64,000 bases of DNA, from contig OY821782.1 of assembly GCA_963682175.1 (NCBI GenBank), forward strand, positions 828,501 through 892,500. Direction: 5' to 3'. The notes below the pieces were generated by a model. That model did no database searches. It worked only from the letters and a program-made list of their open reading frames with translations, and was not told the origin of the DNA. The position numbers and the translations under genes are program-made. The DNA is from Triglochin maritima (taxonomy: Eukaryota > Streptophyta > Magnoliopsida > Alismatales > Juncaginaceae). Shown here one piece after another: positions 46,038 to 58,200 of this stretch (the first letter of the stretch is position 1; every line of letters starts with the position of its first letter).

Positions 46038-47771
46038 TCATTGTAAATAGCTAGAAATGATTATCCAGTGAGCTAGTATGAGGTTATATGTTTGAATCCT
46101 TAAGCTAATATAGTTGGTAGATTTTAAGATTGCCATGTAATTTTGTGATCGGCATTAAATAAAACAGTCAAGGTAATTCATGCAATTAAAGAAAAAAGAG
46201 AAGTGAGGCTACAACATGAAAAAGACTTAGATCAGACATGGTGCGAGTAATAATTCTCTTATGGTATCTGTCGCAAAATTTATGATGCCACAATTAATGT
46301 CCAACAAGCATGATGTTAGCATACTTTTAATAAATCCAATCCCAAAACAACTTGACATGCAATAACATTGATGGGTCATTACGTCTGCCATTCCCATTGA
46401 CAACAACAGAAGGGAAATAAATCAATAATAGTGGTCCTTGCATACGGATGCTTTAGTGTAATTACTAATAGAATAGTTAGAAGGATGAGATAAAAAAAGA
46501 TGTAATATCGTAGTAAAACTTAAGGTAGCTACAACATCAAAGTTGAGATAAGAAAATAAGATATAAGAGTTGGGTTTGACTTTATGTGATGGTGCATAAG
46601 CATAAGCAACCATTACATTTTCTTGGAGAGTTTGTTAAAAGAAGCATTCAAGTTTTCATATAATTAAGCAAGGTTCTACGTTATGTCATTTTCATTTGGT
46701 CGTGTACACTTTTTAAATTTTGGAGAAACATCAACAAAGGATTGGGGTTATAAAAAAGCATATGTGGTTTGGATTTCATTTGACTGAGTAAGATATAGAG
46801 AATAATAATAGTCTCACGTATATATTATGTTTTGGTTTATAAAAAGCAGCCTCTGATGGAAGATATCTAACGCTATTATTTTGACAGAATAAGAGATAAC
46901 TTTGTGTTAAATAAGAGGTTGAAATATCTTATAGAAGAAGGCTATTTTTTAATTTTTTTTTGAAAACACATCTCCAAATTTGAATTTTCAAAACATATTC
47001 AACTATAATGTATCTTTTTTTTGTATTTAATAATAAAATCCAAAGTTGGGATCACATCAAGAAGAATATAACATATGGGAAAATGTATTTTTCTTTACAT
47101 GGCCAGGGACAAAAAATAGTTTATTAAAACATATTAATATTAATAATTATTGTTTTCTTTGAAAAATCCCTTGAAATCTATGGACCAGTGCAGCAAGTTA
47201 ATTGTCACTAATTTTCCAAACCACTAGTTGAAATGGGTCAAAACTTGAAAAGGATCTCCGCTTCACCACAAGAAACCAAAAGCAAAAGGAGAAAGCCATC
47301 CCTTTTTGCCCAACATTTTGATTTCTTTGGAGGTTAGAGTGTTGTTATCACTAACAATGTCTAGAACAAATCACCTGCCTTGTTGGATAAGTTGCAAGCA
47401 ATTGGCATTATCATATCCCAATTTGGTCTAATAACTGAAGTGAGTTGGAGAAACTATATTCAAGACGAATTTTACATGCTGATTGATTATGCATTCACAA
47501 TTTAATTACCATCATCCAACATAATAATTAATAACTGCTCTGTAAATTTTAGAACAGAGCAACTGACAGAGAGGCCTTGACTTCCATTTGTCATAATTTG
47601 TGGGCTGAGACAAAAACACACATGACCAAGTTTTATTAGGTTATACAATTATGAATGATTTATGTACCCAGAGATTATAAATATAAAGTAGATTAGATAC
47701 TTCTTGGTATGTTTTGGAGAACATAAGAGAGATTTTGTACTCGCAAGGAATTTTTGGAGGGTCTTTTTTGC
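46038..47771. other. AT-rich intergenic spacer
   Basis: About 1.7 kb with no supported gene, RNA, repeat or transposon end. Confidence 0.4.
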
Positions 47772-47787
47772 AAAAAAAAGAAAAAAA
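47772..47787 (-). terminator. Pol III terminator of tRNA-Gln
   Basis: Directly after the tRNA on the minus strand come seven T, one C and eight T. T runs of four or more stop RNA polymerase III. Confidence 0.8.
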
Positions 47788-47858
47788 GGTCCTACCGGGA
47801 TTCGAACCCAGGTCGCCAGATTCAAAGTCTGGAGTGCTAACCACTACACCATAGAACC
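47788..47858 (-). tRNA. tRNA-Gln (anticodon TTG)
   Basis: Minus-strand cloverleaf. Acceptor GGTTCTA pairs with TAGGACC. Box A is in TGGTGTAGTGGTTAGC. The anticodon stem CCAGA/TCTGG encloses loop CTTTGAA, giving anticodon TTG, which reads CAA. The T arm holds GGTTCGAATCC (box B). There is no intron and CCA is not encoded. It matches the usual plant nuclear tRNA-Gln pattern. Confidence 0.95.
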
Positions 47859-48216
47859 ACTTACGCTCGGCTTAAAAAACAAATATATATCATGCAAATA
47901 CATATCTTTGCTGGAGATTTAAGATTTGTTATCTACCATTATTAGATCATTCAACCCATTTTTGGCTCTTTGGTGGTGCAAAGTTTTCAAAAGCAACCCA
48001 AAGAACTTGGTTTAGAAACAGACAACACATGGTACCATCTGAGCTATAAGTAATAGTCATGTAGGGTTGATTTGTGGTATGAAGCCGTTGTATGTAGAAA
48101 ATATGCAGTTGGAAAAAATCCCCCGTACACCAATACAAAAGTCTAATGCAGGTGTATACATTAACTTCTTAGTAATCGCTCAACCCAATACAACTTTATG
48201 TCTCTTTGAGACGAGT

Positions 48217-48451
48217 TTTTGCCCCACCGCCTAAGTTAAATAGGTAAGCGGGGCAGAGTGTGGACTAAGCAGGACAAGTTTTGCGGGTTATTCTTTGTTC
48301 AAAGCTAAATCCAAAAATCAAGCAAAATAGAAAGGTCATACTTTGCGAGAAAATCGCAACTCGTACTGCTTATTATGTGCGTTGTGTGGGTGGTAGGTAT
48401 CATTTTTTTGTTCCCAACCTGCATTAGGGGGTGCAGATCAACTCCCCCCTA
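48217..48451. mobile_element. GC-ended MITE, family with copies at 53570 and 61273 (copy A)
   Basis: GC-rich ends (TTTTTGCCCCACCGCC; CTCCCCCCTA) flank an AT-rich core containing TTCAAAGCTAAATCCAAAAATCAA, which aligns to TGATCAAAGTTAAATACAAAAATC of copy C. Borders are approximate and no clean target duplication was found. Confidence 0.55.
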
Positions 48452-48489
48452 CAATCCCACTCCAATTAAGTTTTTTTGTTACTTTTTTT

Positions 48490-48511
48490 GGGGGGGGGGG
48501 GGGGGGGGGGG
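48490..48511 (+). repeat. Poly-G tract
   Basis: A run of about 22 G after a T run, downstream of MITE copy A. Exact length in homopolymers is often unreliable in assemblies. Confidence 0.8.
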
Positions 48512-49014
48512 TTATGAATTAAGTAATTGAATAAGTGTTTGACTATTCTCTTGAATAATGTAAAACAAACGGAAAAAAAGACTACTAGGACGAAGTACCT
48601 AAGCACATGAAATTTACTTTAAGTCTACGAAACAATAATGATGTAAGTGAGCCAGATTTGAGAAACCAAAGTTAAACTTGACTCAACTTCGTAATGAGTT
48701 ATGCTCAATTGTTCCTCGAGCATGGAAAATGACTTAAACTTGATAAGTGTAAAAAATTGAGAACATGCACGTTCACTCAAGTTTGAAAACATATCGAAAG
48801 TGCCAAAAGAATCAAAGTCTCTTATCTCAACTTATCGAAAGAATAGTGATCATTGAGCATTACTACACCCCTCTCGATTTGTAAGGAGAAGGACCGGGAA
48901 GGCGAGTCCACTGCAACAAAAAAAACAAAACAAAAACCCTTCCTTTCCATAAATACGACTAGCACGAAGGACATGAATGCAAAACCCCCAAATCCTTTTT
49001 CTCCCACTCCAAAG

Positions 49015-49032
49015 CCCTAACCCTAACCCTAA
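49015..49032 (+). promoter_or_regulatory. NMD3: Telo-box-like (CCCTAA)3 before NMD3
   Basis: Three CCCTAA units end 12 bp before the first ATG of NMD3. Telo-boxes (AAACCCTAA) are common in promoters and leaders of plant ribosome-biogenesis and translation genes, which fits NMD3's role. It is too short to be a telomere remnant. Confidence 0.6.
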
Positions 49033-49044
49033 CTCCCGCCGGCG

Positions 49045-52000
49045 ATGCTCCACCGCCCGCCACCTTCCTCCACCATGGACGACGCCGGCCTCTTCCTACC
49101 CACGCAGACGGCCAGCACCATCCTCTGCTGCATCTGCGGGGTCCCAATGGCACCGAACCCGGCGAACATGTGCGTGAACTGCCTCCGCTCCCGCGTCGAC
49201 ATTACCGAAGGCCTCCAGAAGCAGGTCACCATCATCCACTGTCCGGAGTGCTCGACCTACCTCCAGCCGCCGCGGACTTGGATCCGGGCGGAGCTGGAGT
49301 CGAAGGAGCTGCTCACCTTCTGCGTGAAGCGGTTGAAGAATCTGAACAAGGTGAGGTTGGTTAACGCGGAGTTCGTTTGGACGGAGCCCCACTCGAAGAG
49401 GATTAAGGTGAAATTGACGATCCAGAAGGAGGCGCTTCATGGGGCCATTCTCGAGCAGGCATATGTCGTGGAGTTTACGCAGCAGGAGCATATGTGTGAG
49501 TCTTGTATGCGCTTGCAGGTGAGTGCTTTCGGTTTCGAGATGAGTTTGATTTGATTGTGGATATGTGAATTCTGACTGTGGGATGCGTGAAAAGTGTGTA
49601 GATTAGGATTTGAAATCATCTAAAAAGAGAAAGAAATATATTTTGTTTGATTGTGTAGTGAAGTGAATTGTGCTGTGTGTTAGAATTTTCGTAGATTAGG
49701 AGGTATAGTTAGAAGAAAAAAGAAGAAGAAAAGAGAGAGGTGTATTTGCTAGTTGTGTTCCCCGCCGTGGGTGAGGCCTGAGACTGCTGGTCTTTTGTGA
49801 GAGTAGGATCATATGTATGAGTCGTGTATGAGGTCGCAGGTGAGCAGTTTTGGTTTTGAGATGAGTCTGATTGTGGATGTGAATTATGTTTGTGGGATGT
49901 GTGGGAAGTGTGGATTAGGAGGTGCTATTATCTGACATCCTGTTTAGAAGCACATTTTGATAATCAGATTAAATCCCAGAATTAGTTCCAAACGTACTCT
50001 AGCATTAGTATGAAGACTAAGTTTTTACATCTCAATTGTAAATCACACTTGCTTCTTGATTTTAGGAATCAAAATATGATTATCAAAATGTCATTCCGAG
50101 TTTGGGTGAGGCATGAGGGTTGTTTTTTTGGTTTTGGTATGGGTATCGATTGTGGATATGTAATTAAGTGGTGATTGTGCCCAGCTTTGGGAACGTGTAG
50201 ATTAGGAGGTCAAATAATGAAAATAATAGATTTAGAGGTGTATGCATGAGTCATTTTCGCAGTTGTAGGTAATGCCTAAGAGTGTTGGGTTTTGGAAATT
50301 TTGTGGGTATTTGATTCAGGATGGATTATAAATTTGTGACTATGCCATGCATGGGTAGTGTTTAGTTTGGGAGTTGTGATTATTAGATTTCGAGGTAATG
50401 AGGTGGATATATGGATTGTGTTTGCCCCCACGAGGCCTGTGGGTGTTGGGTTTTGGATTTATTGTTGTTAGGTAATTAAGTTGTGATCATTCACTGTATG
50501 ACAAGCATGAAGCATGTAGATTATGGTACACTTATAAAAAGTGGATTTTCAAGTGCATATGAGATTTGTGTTTAGGGTCATTGCTGAGGCCTAGTGGTGT
50601 TGGTACTTGGGTTTCAGATTTCACGTGGGCTTTGAACTGGATACGTAACTTAGTTGTGATTGTGCCCTGCCTTGGAAGTGTGTGGACTAGGAAGTTCAGT
50701 CATATAAAAGGTAGATTTTAAGGTGTATATGAGTCACGTGCGGTCTTAGGTGAGGCATAGGGGTGCTAAGTTCTTTCTTTTGTTGGATCTGATTGCGTCA
50801 AGGGCCTCAAGGCAATTAGTTTTTTCATGTTTTGGTTGAAATTGAAGTGGGTTAAGAGGTGCATGTGTGAATTGTGCGCCCATATGTTGAAAAGTGTGAT
50901 TCTTTTTGTCGTTATTGTGTGTGTTTTTACTATTGGATTTGGTTACCTAGGTAATTCCTTTTGGCATTGCAGAAAGGTAGTCTCTTGTACTTTGTATGTA
51001 GATTTAGGAGGTGCAATTATAAAAACCAAAAAAATTGAGGTGCATGTGCAAGTTGTGTCTCCAGCTGTGAGACCTCAGGTGGCTTTTGTTTTCGTTTTCG
51101 TTTTCGTTTTGAATTTGATTGTGGATAGGTAATTGAGTTGTGATTTTGGTTTCTAAGTTCTGTGATTGTTCAGGCAATTATGTTGTGATTGTGCTTTAGA
51201 TAGGTTTCTTTTGGGTTGAAATGGAGTAAATTAGGAGGTGCTATGTGTGAGTCATATACTCATGTCTGTGGTCCTAGGTCAGGTTATCGGTGTTGAGGAT
51301 TCATGTTTCTTGTGTTTAGGTGTGTTTTTGCCTTTTTGGTTGAATTTGATTGTGATTGAATAATCAATGTGTATCATGTTGTTGGTCAACTACACATACA
51401 TGTCCGACTCTGTGTTAAATGAAGTAGAATTAGGAGGTGCATGGGCATAGATACCAAACATTCATAATATGACCACCCTTTACATTCTAAAGCAAAATCA
51501 GTAAGGCAAAGTTCTAGTCGGTTCAACTATTAATGCAAGTATAGGTTCTGTGGACATAGTTTTGATTAATGTCTAGCAGAGGTGATAATGTCAACATTTG
51601 TTTGCCTGCTTGATTATTTTTATTTACAAGTAGTTATTACTCAACCATGTTATTACATTGTAAAACATATCAATTGATGACTAGCTAGAAATGTTGAATT
51701 TATAATTAACAACTTAAAACATGCCATGCTAATGTCCTGATGAACTAATGACGATCTTATTTTTTAATTGTAGGCAAACCCAGACCAGTGGATTGCGGCT
51801 GTACAGCTCCGGCAGCATGTCTCCCACCGGAGGACCTTCTTCTATTTGGAGCAACTTATTCTTAAGCATGGAGTAGCATTGAGAGCTATTAACATTAAGG
51901 AGATGGATCAAGGGATAGATTTCTTCTTTGGAAACAGGAGCCATGCAATCAAGTTTGTGGATTTCTTGGGTAATGTTGTTCCGATCAGGAAACGTGAGGA

Positions 52001-52862
52001 TAAACAACTAGTCTCGCACGACCGCAAGAGCAATAACTACAATTACAAGTACACATTCTCGGTGGAGATCTGCCCTATATGCCGAGAAGATCTGATATGT
52101 CTTCCACCAAAGGTTTCTGCTAGTCTTGGGCATCTCGGACCACTTGTACTGTGCACCAAAGTTAGTAACAGTATCTTGCTGTTGGATCCTATTTGTCTGA
52201 GGAGTGCTTTCATGGATGCAAACCAGTACTGGAGGGTTCCATTCAGATCACTGCTACATTGCAGGCAGCTTGTGGAATACGTGGTGCTCGATATCGAGCC
52301 CGAGAGTGCTGAGGTTAAGATTGGTGGTGCAAGGTACCAGATGGCATCTGCACAAGTAGCACGTCTTTCTGATTTTGGAAAGAATGATAACATCTTTACT
52401 GTGAGGACACATCTTGGTCATCTCTTGAATCCTGGCGATAATGCTCTCGGATATGATATGTATGGAGCTAATACTAATGATATCGAGATCAATAATTACA
52501 AAGGGCTTATCTTGCCTGACGTGGTCCTTATTAAGAAAAGTTATGAAGAGAAGCGACAAAGGAAGCGTGGGAAGAGCCGTGCTTGGAAGTTGAAGAACAT
52601 GAACATGGAGGTTGATAATTCTATGAGCAGAGTTGACGAAGAGAAGAGGAACACGGAGTACGAGGAGTTTCTGAGAGACATTGAAGAAAATCCTGAACTT
52701 AGGTTTAACATATCATTGTACCGCAATAAAGAATATCAGCCTTCTGAGATGGCATCAGTGGATGGAGAAGATGATCTTCCTTCCATTCCGCTCGAGGAGC
52801 TGCTTGCTGATCTTGAACTGAGCGATGGCGAAAGTGACGGTGCTGAAAAGATGGACGACTAG
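49045..52862 (+). CDS. NMD3: 60S ribosomal export protein NMD3
   Basis: Adaptor that binds the nascent 60S subunit in the nucleus and recruits the exportin CRM1/XPO1. Two exons, 49045-49518 and 51774-52862, joined at LQ|ANPDQW, give 520 aa (510 if the second ATG at 49075, MDDAGLF, is used; both contexts are plausible). N-terminal zinc motifs: CCICG...CVNCLRSR and CPEC...CESC. The conserved core includes QLRQHVSHRRTFFYLEQLIL, DQGIDFFFGNRSHA and LVSHDRKSNNYNYKYT. The C-terminal basic stretch EEKRQRKRGKSRAWK fits a nuclear import signal, and IPLEELLADLEL fits a leucine-rich export signal. The 2.25-kb intron consists largely of diverged tandem copies of the exon 1 end, and part of the gene is duplicated downstream. 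Confidence 0.96.
49490..51450 (+). repeat. Diverged tandem array filling NMD3 intron 1
   Basis: The genuine exon end and donor (CATATGTGTGAGTCTTGTAT ... GCAGgtgag, 49489-49523) is echoed at about 49809 (CATATGTATGAGTCGTGTAT ... GCAGgtgag), then in weaker form near 50240, 50555, 50724, 50858, 51038 and 51238. Each is followed by recurring blocks: GTGTTGGGTTTTGG, TTTGATTGTGGATA, GTAATTAAGTTGTGATTGTGCC and GTGTAGATTAGGAGGTG. Period is about 140-200 bp with many indels. I judge roughly nine copies. Confidence 0.82.
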
Positions 52863-53569
52863 ATGTTTGATTATGTCTTTTTGGATGGTTGCGTCCTTTT
52901 ATCTATTTGTTGGACGTGTCTTGATGCTTTGTATTGGTTTGGTTTATATGTAGTTAGTGATGGATTATTACATGGGCGCTGTGCTTTTCTGATAGGTTGG
53001 GCATTCCAGTTTTGATTTCTGTTGAAGCTATATATTTATTTGTTTATTTAAATACTGCTTTTTTCAACATCAACTTAAAGGAATAAAAAACCTGTTCTAA
53101 TTCTATCATGTGTTTTTTAGGTTTTTTTTAAAGTTATTTCAAGACTTTTATGGATTGTGGACGTTCATTTTGGCATATTAATGACCCGTTTGGGAACCTG
53201 CTTTTTTTGTGTGCAAAGAAATGATCGATTGCAGCCTTGCAGGTGAGTTTTTCTAGTGTTTCGTTGATTCTCGTTTCGTTGATTCTCGTTGTAGTTTGGT
53301 AGTGAACGAGCTGTGATTGTGCACTACATTGGAATTAGGCTATCGAGTTTGATTGTGGATCGGTAGTGAACTTGTGTATGTTTTTGTTTGTAACGAAGTA
53401 GTTGAGTTAGGAGGCGGGGCTAATCAAATTGTTTCTTTTTTTCCTGATAGATAAGTGCTAAGGTTAAATGTAATCACACGAATGTTTAGATAATGTTAAT
53501 TATATTTTGAAGTGCTTGCAATCAACTCCACACATCTGATTACTAACTTTACATGATAATATGATTAGT

Positions 53570-53991
53570 CCCCCCCCCCCCCCCCCCCCGCCACCTGCAT
53601 AATAAGCGGGGTGGGTTGCGGTTTTCTCGCAACCCGTCCCGCATAACTCACATAAGCCTTGTATTTTGTTTGATTTTTTTGTATTTTGTTTTGATTTTGT
53701 TTGTATTTAGTTTACTTTTTTTGTATATAGTTTTAAAAACATACATCGATTTATTTTTTTCTTGATTTTTTGTATTTAGCTTTGATTAAAATAGATAATG
53801 TTAAAAAAAAAATTGATTTTTGTATTTAACTTTAATCAGGAAAACCTGCCAAACCCGCCCTGCATAGCTTAGTACACCCTTACGTGGGGCAGGTAGTGGA
53901 TTTTTTTTGACACCGCCCCGCCTACTCGCTTAACTTAGGCGGGACGGGTAGCGGTGGGTCAAAAACCCGCTCCGCCCCGCTTACACCCCTA
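53570..53991. mobile_element. GC-ended MITE, copy B, with poly-C tract
   Basis: Starts at a run of about 20 C (53570-53589) and ends CCGCCCCGCTTACACCCCTA. The interior carries an inverted GC-rich pair (AATAAGCGGGGTGGGTTGCGG and GCGGGACGGGTAGCGGTGGG) around a T-rich core with TGTATTTAACTTTAATCAGG, the reverse complement of the core in copies A and C. It lies inside the duplicated NMD3 fragment. Confidence 0.65.
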
Positions 53992-54013
53992 ACCGGCCGT
54001 TAGACATTTTTGA

Positions 54014-54024
54014 CTCTGATACCA
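54014..54024 (-). other. Isolated copia primer-binding-site relic
   Basis: TGGTATCAGAG on the minus strand, preceded by CTCAACAAG, looks like an LTR end plus primer site. No matching LTR pair or coding region was found around it, so a small decayed LTR fragment is the likely source. Confidence 0.35.
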
Positions 54025-54620
54025 CTTGTTGAGTAAAACTCTCTTTATTACAATACATACTCCCAAGGTAACACAACTGGAGTAGTGATGGAGACTAATT
54101 ATTGCTTTAGTATTCACTAAAACATTGTCTAAGGTGTGGACACATCTTGGTCATCTCTGGAATGCTGGTGATTTTGCTCTTGGACATGATCTGTGTAGAG
54201 CTAACATTAACGATATCGAGATCGATAACTACAAAGGGCTTGTCTTGCCTGAGGTTGTCCTTGTTAAAAAAAATTATGAAGAGAAACGACAGTGGAAGTG
54301 TGAAGAGAGTCACACTGGGAAATTGAAGAACATGAACATGGAGGTTGCTAATTCTACGAGCAGAGTCAACGAAGAGAAGATGATATTCCTTTCATTCGCT
54401 CGAGAAGCTGCTTGCTGATCTTGAACTAAGTGACTATGAGAATGACGGTGATGAGCTGATGGAGGAGTAGATAGCTGAAGTTTTCTACTGTTGTTTCCTT
54501 TTATCTATTTTTTTATGACATACAGTTGTTGTTTTTATGTTTTAGTTTGGTCTATAGATGTATGTAATTAGTGATGCATTGCATGTGCATTGTTCCCTTG
54601 AAGAGGTTCAGTATGTTCAT

Positions 54621-55291
54621 TTTCCAATTTTTAGTTAGTGTTTAGTTCATTTATATAACACTAGTACTGGTATTTGAACTGTGAACTTGTACGAATAAAT
54701 AACTTATTTCAATACGTACTTTTAGTTATTCCCAATAATGTTTCAAGTGCTTGACTGATTATTGGGGTTCTCATCTCGTCTGAACTAACTTATAATAATC
54801 TAATCATCTCGACTAACTTGTGATTATCTGATCATATCATGTAGTACTGAAGATTGCAAAGGAGGTAAGTCAATTTTGTCGGGATTAGCCAAATTCAGAA
54901 CAGAGATGAAGCTGTTCTTCGAAGAATGGGTTTTGTTAAGTTAATGAAGTTAGCTAGTTACAATGTAAATGGCCAGAAAAGATAATCATATGAATAAGTA
55001 TATCTTACAAAAGTAACACTTAAGGGTATAAGCTGTTCTATGGATGCGGACTACCATTGAAAAAATCATATAATATATACACAAAATAGGTAGTAACTCT
55101 CACAGAACTGTCTAAATTACAAAACAACCACCATACATGTGGTAACTATATTTGCTTTACAGAACTTTCAATTGTCATACTCCTATATTGGCTGGCAGAT
55201 TTTCTTTACTGAGTGATGAAATGTTTGTTGTCTTCAAAAAGGAACTCTTTGTTTTGTCTCCCACAACAACTGTAGTTTAACATCAATAAAA
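54621..55291. other. Intergenic spacer and CBS gene 3' region
   Basis: No gene seen. The right end should hold the 3' untranslated region of the CBS-PB1 gene (minus strand). Confidence 0.4.
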
Positions 55292-58200
55292 TTACAGGTT
55301 GGATCTTCTCAAGTAAACAATGACACTAATGCCTGCTATCAGGACAACTCCTGTAAGGACACTGACATGGAGAGATGTCATACCACCTCTCTGGATTTCT
55401 GCTGAATTTGATGTTGTTTGTTCTTTTACTGATTTCTCAAGTTGCAATCTTATAACCTGAAAAGTACCAAGATTGGGTCATATATAACATACTGACAACT
55501 AAACAAGTGTTAAAAAGAAAGAGACATTTCATCTTTAATGTAATCATTCAACTTCAACTGATCATTTTGTAACTTACTTTCCATCCAGCTGATCTTGCAT
55601 GATTAACAGCATCAGCAAGGTCACCATTTGTCTCCAAAAGAACTTTATCACCTTCGTCGTCTATATACTGCTGGGAAGAAAATCACTAAAACATTGTCAA
55701 GGAAAATTTGAGATTACCTCAGTTCCAAATTTAACTGAAAGTCGTCGAAGACTGACCATCAGTAAGGCATTGTATTCGTAATGTTCAGGCAATACTCGGT
55801 CCATTACGGCAGCTCGGAGTGCTCGTATGCTCTTTGTACCTGCATGGAGACATAAGGACAGTAATTAAGGAGTTCTGTTACAGGAGGGTTTTGACCTAAT
55901 AGCGAGTGTTACCACTTACCACAACTAAATCTATGCATATGGCCTTCATGATCCTCATATTTGAACACAAATGTGTTTGCATCCACCATGGAAGGATATA
56001 TATACTTGCAAGTCTCACCATTGTTCTCTGATATCATCGATGTTGAGCGTTCACTAATCAAAGTATATAATCATGAGATAATTTAAACTGAAAAGAACAA
56101 CCAACTTTTTAATCAGAAAATAGATGCGAAAAAAATTATGGAAGAGATTTTTGCTTCCTCTGGTACCTCTGGGTCTCAATTTGCTCATCTGGTAATTCGA
56201 GAGCGAGCGTTGAATCCCAGAATTTCTGAATCATTGAGGTCGCCATGTCATCCACGAGTTCTGAGCTTCCATCCACCTTGAAGAAATCATCTCATACAAA
56301 ATTAATATTAATTATTGAAACGAAATTATCCAAGCAGGAGAAGAAATCAAAATCCAAATGCAATTATTGTAGAGCTCCTAAACAAAGGGCAATTGCAGAC
56401 AGTGTTATTAAATTTCCAATAGAGTGAGGTCAGCTGGAAAGATGGAACCTTTATGATTACAATACTACATATTAATAATTATCCGGCTAAAGAATAATGA
56501 CTACGTTAATCTAATAATCTCCAATTATCACCACATCTCACCTAAGCAAGAGAATTAGCGTGAGCTACAACTATAAGAGCCTACTGTGGTACTTCGGCAT
56601 TTTAAAGACTCAACTTGTTATCAGAGTGTTTTGGATTAGTAGACGTATTAGTAATGGAGTAGTGAGGCTCTAACGAGCTTCGAAATGCCGATGTTACAAA
56701 TCTCTTTTAAGGAACCAAAGAGGACGTGGTCCGAGTTAATTTTATCTTCTTATGATATTAGAACATATTATCATGTACAGTCAAAATGGTTTATGAGATA
56801 ATGATATAAAAAAAATGAACATTTATTACTCTTACCAAAGATATGGCAGCATGGGTGACTTGCAAAACATTAACACAAGCAATGATGGAACCACCTGCAC
56901 AAAATGCAATTAGAAATCTCAAGGCAAATATGCACCTCCAAAAATCCCCTACCCCCCCAATAAAAAGTTACCATGATCCACAATTGGAAGATGCAAGAAT
57001 TTTCCTTCCTGCATTATATGCAGAGCATCCAAAATCTTTGTGTCCATTGTTGCACATTCAGGGTGAGCAGTCATTATCTTCAAATGCAGACAATAACAAG
57101 ATTAAACCAAATGAAATGTTATAAGTAATTAAATATATTTATCAAATAATTATAATCCTCGGTCTACAGAAATTAGATTAGTAGCTGACCACCAATATAT
57201 GCTAGTTTATCTGCTTTATTGAGTTTCTTCATCAAATTACAGCTTCTCGGTATAACACATTGAAGCTCTCAATATTTTCTCAAAAACAGCTAAGGTTAAA
57301 TATGTCCTTTTATTCACTTTCATCCAATATCCTCGTAGACATTGAAGGTCTTAAGATGAAATAATATTAATAAAGGAATATCTACTTCAGATATAAAATG
57401 ATAGTGAAACAAGTAGCTACTGACTTAGGGAACAAATCGATAGTAGAAGTCACCTTTTCAACAGCAACATGCTCAGGAGAAAGATTTCTAGCTACCACTC
57501 TCATAAGCACATCTTTCGAGCTGTAAATTGTTGATTGTTAAAATGGAGCAAAGGCATAAAAGGAAATTGTCTGTTGAGGCTGCTCTATAACATGAAATCA
57601 AATCATTTAGCATACGTTAGAATTCCTTGAGGCTTGCCTCCTATCATAACAATCACTGCAGTTGCATGGTTTTCCTTCATCTTCTTCGCCGCAAGATATA
57701 CAGAATCTGATGGTGCTACCAATTCAATACTGCACAAAAGAATGGTAAAAAAGAGAGAGTAAGAAACTATACCAAAGAAAATAAAGTACTTGTACTCTTT
57801 TTTCCAACAATTCTAGAGACAGCTACACTGATATAGTAATACAATTCTTACGGGGTATTTTCAGCGATACTTGACAAAGAAGGCTTGAACATCCTTTCCC
57901 GAAGTGTTTCAATAAAAGCATAATGAGCTGCTGGGACGAGAAAGAAAAAAGCTAACAACAGGGTACTACAAAATTATAGGCTTATTGCAGGTGGAAGTAC
58001 GTTTAGCTGGAGTTCCCAACACTTGAATTTAAATTTAACTTGGGCTCTTGACTTCCACAAAAGAACCAAAAAATGATATTCAAACATTAGAAGACATTAG
58101 AACACTGAATTTCACTGTAAAAGATTTTATTTGCAACAGGTAATAAGCCTAGACATTACGGAAGAGGTACTGACCACTTAGATCACCTCCCCATTGTCGT

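Larger units (their letters stand above)
53180..54620 (+). pseudogene. Partial, degenerate duplicate of NMD3
   Basis: Right part (54125-54475): reads VWTHLGHLWNAGDFALGHDL, INDIEIDNYKGLVLPEVVLV and KLKNMNMEVANSTSRVNEEK, parallel to NMD3 exon 2. The segment encoding the NMD3 EFLRDIEENPELRF region is deleted and a frameshift precedes the export-signal remnant; similarity runs on into the 3' untranslated region to about 54620. Left part (53190-53420): GCCTTGCAGgtgag, GAGCTGTGATTGTGCACTAC and GAGTTTGATTGTGGAT match the NMD3 intron repeat unit. So the copy arose from genomic DNA, not mRNA. A MITE (53570-53991) separates the parts. No protein is expected. Confidence 0.88.

Noticed and set aside
45634..46041. 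Minus-strand 135-aa frame with repeated VDR motifs
   Set aside because: It is a translation of the 73-bp array; the period shifts the frame at every unit, so no repeated protein is encoded.
49015..49032. Interstitial telomere
   Set aside because: Only three repeat units, positioned as a leader or promoter motif.
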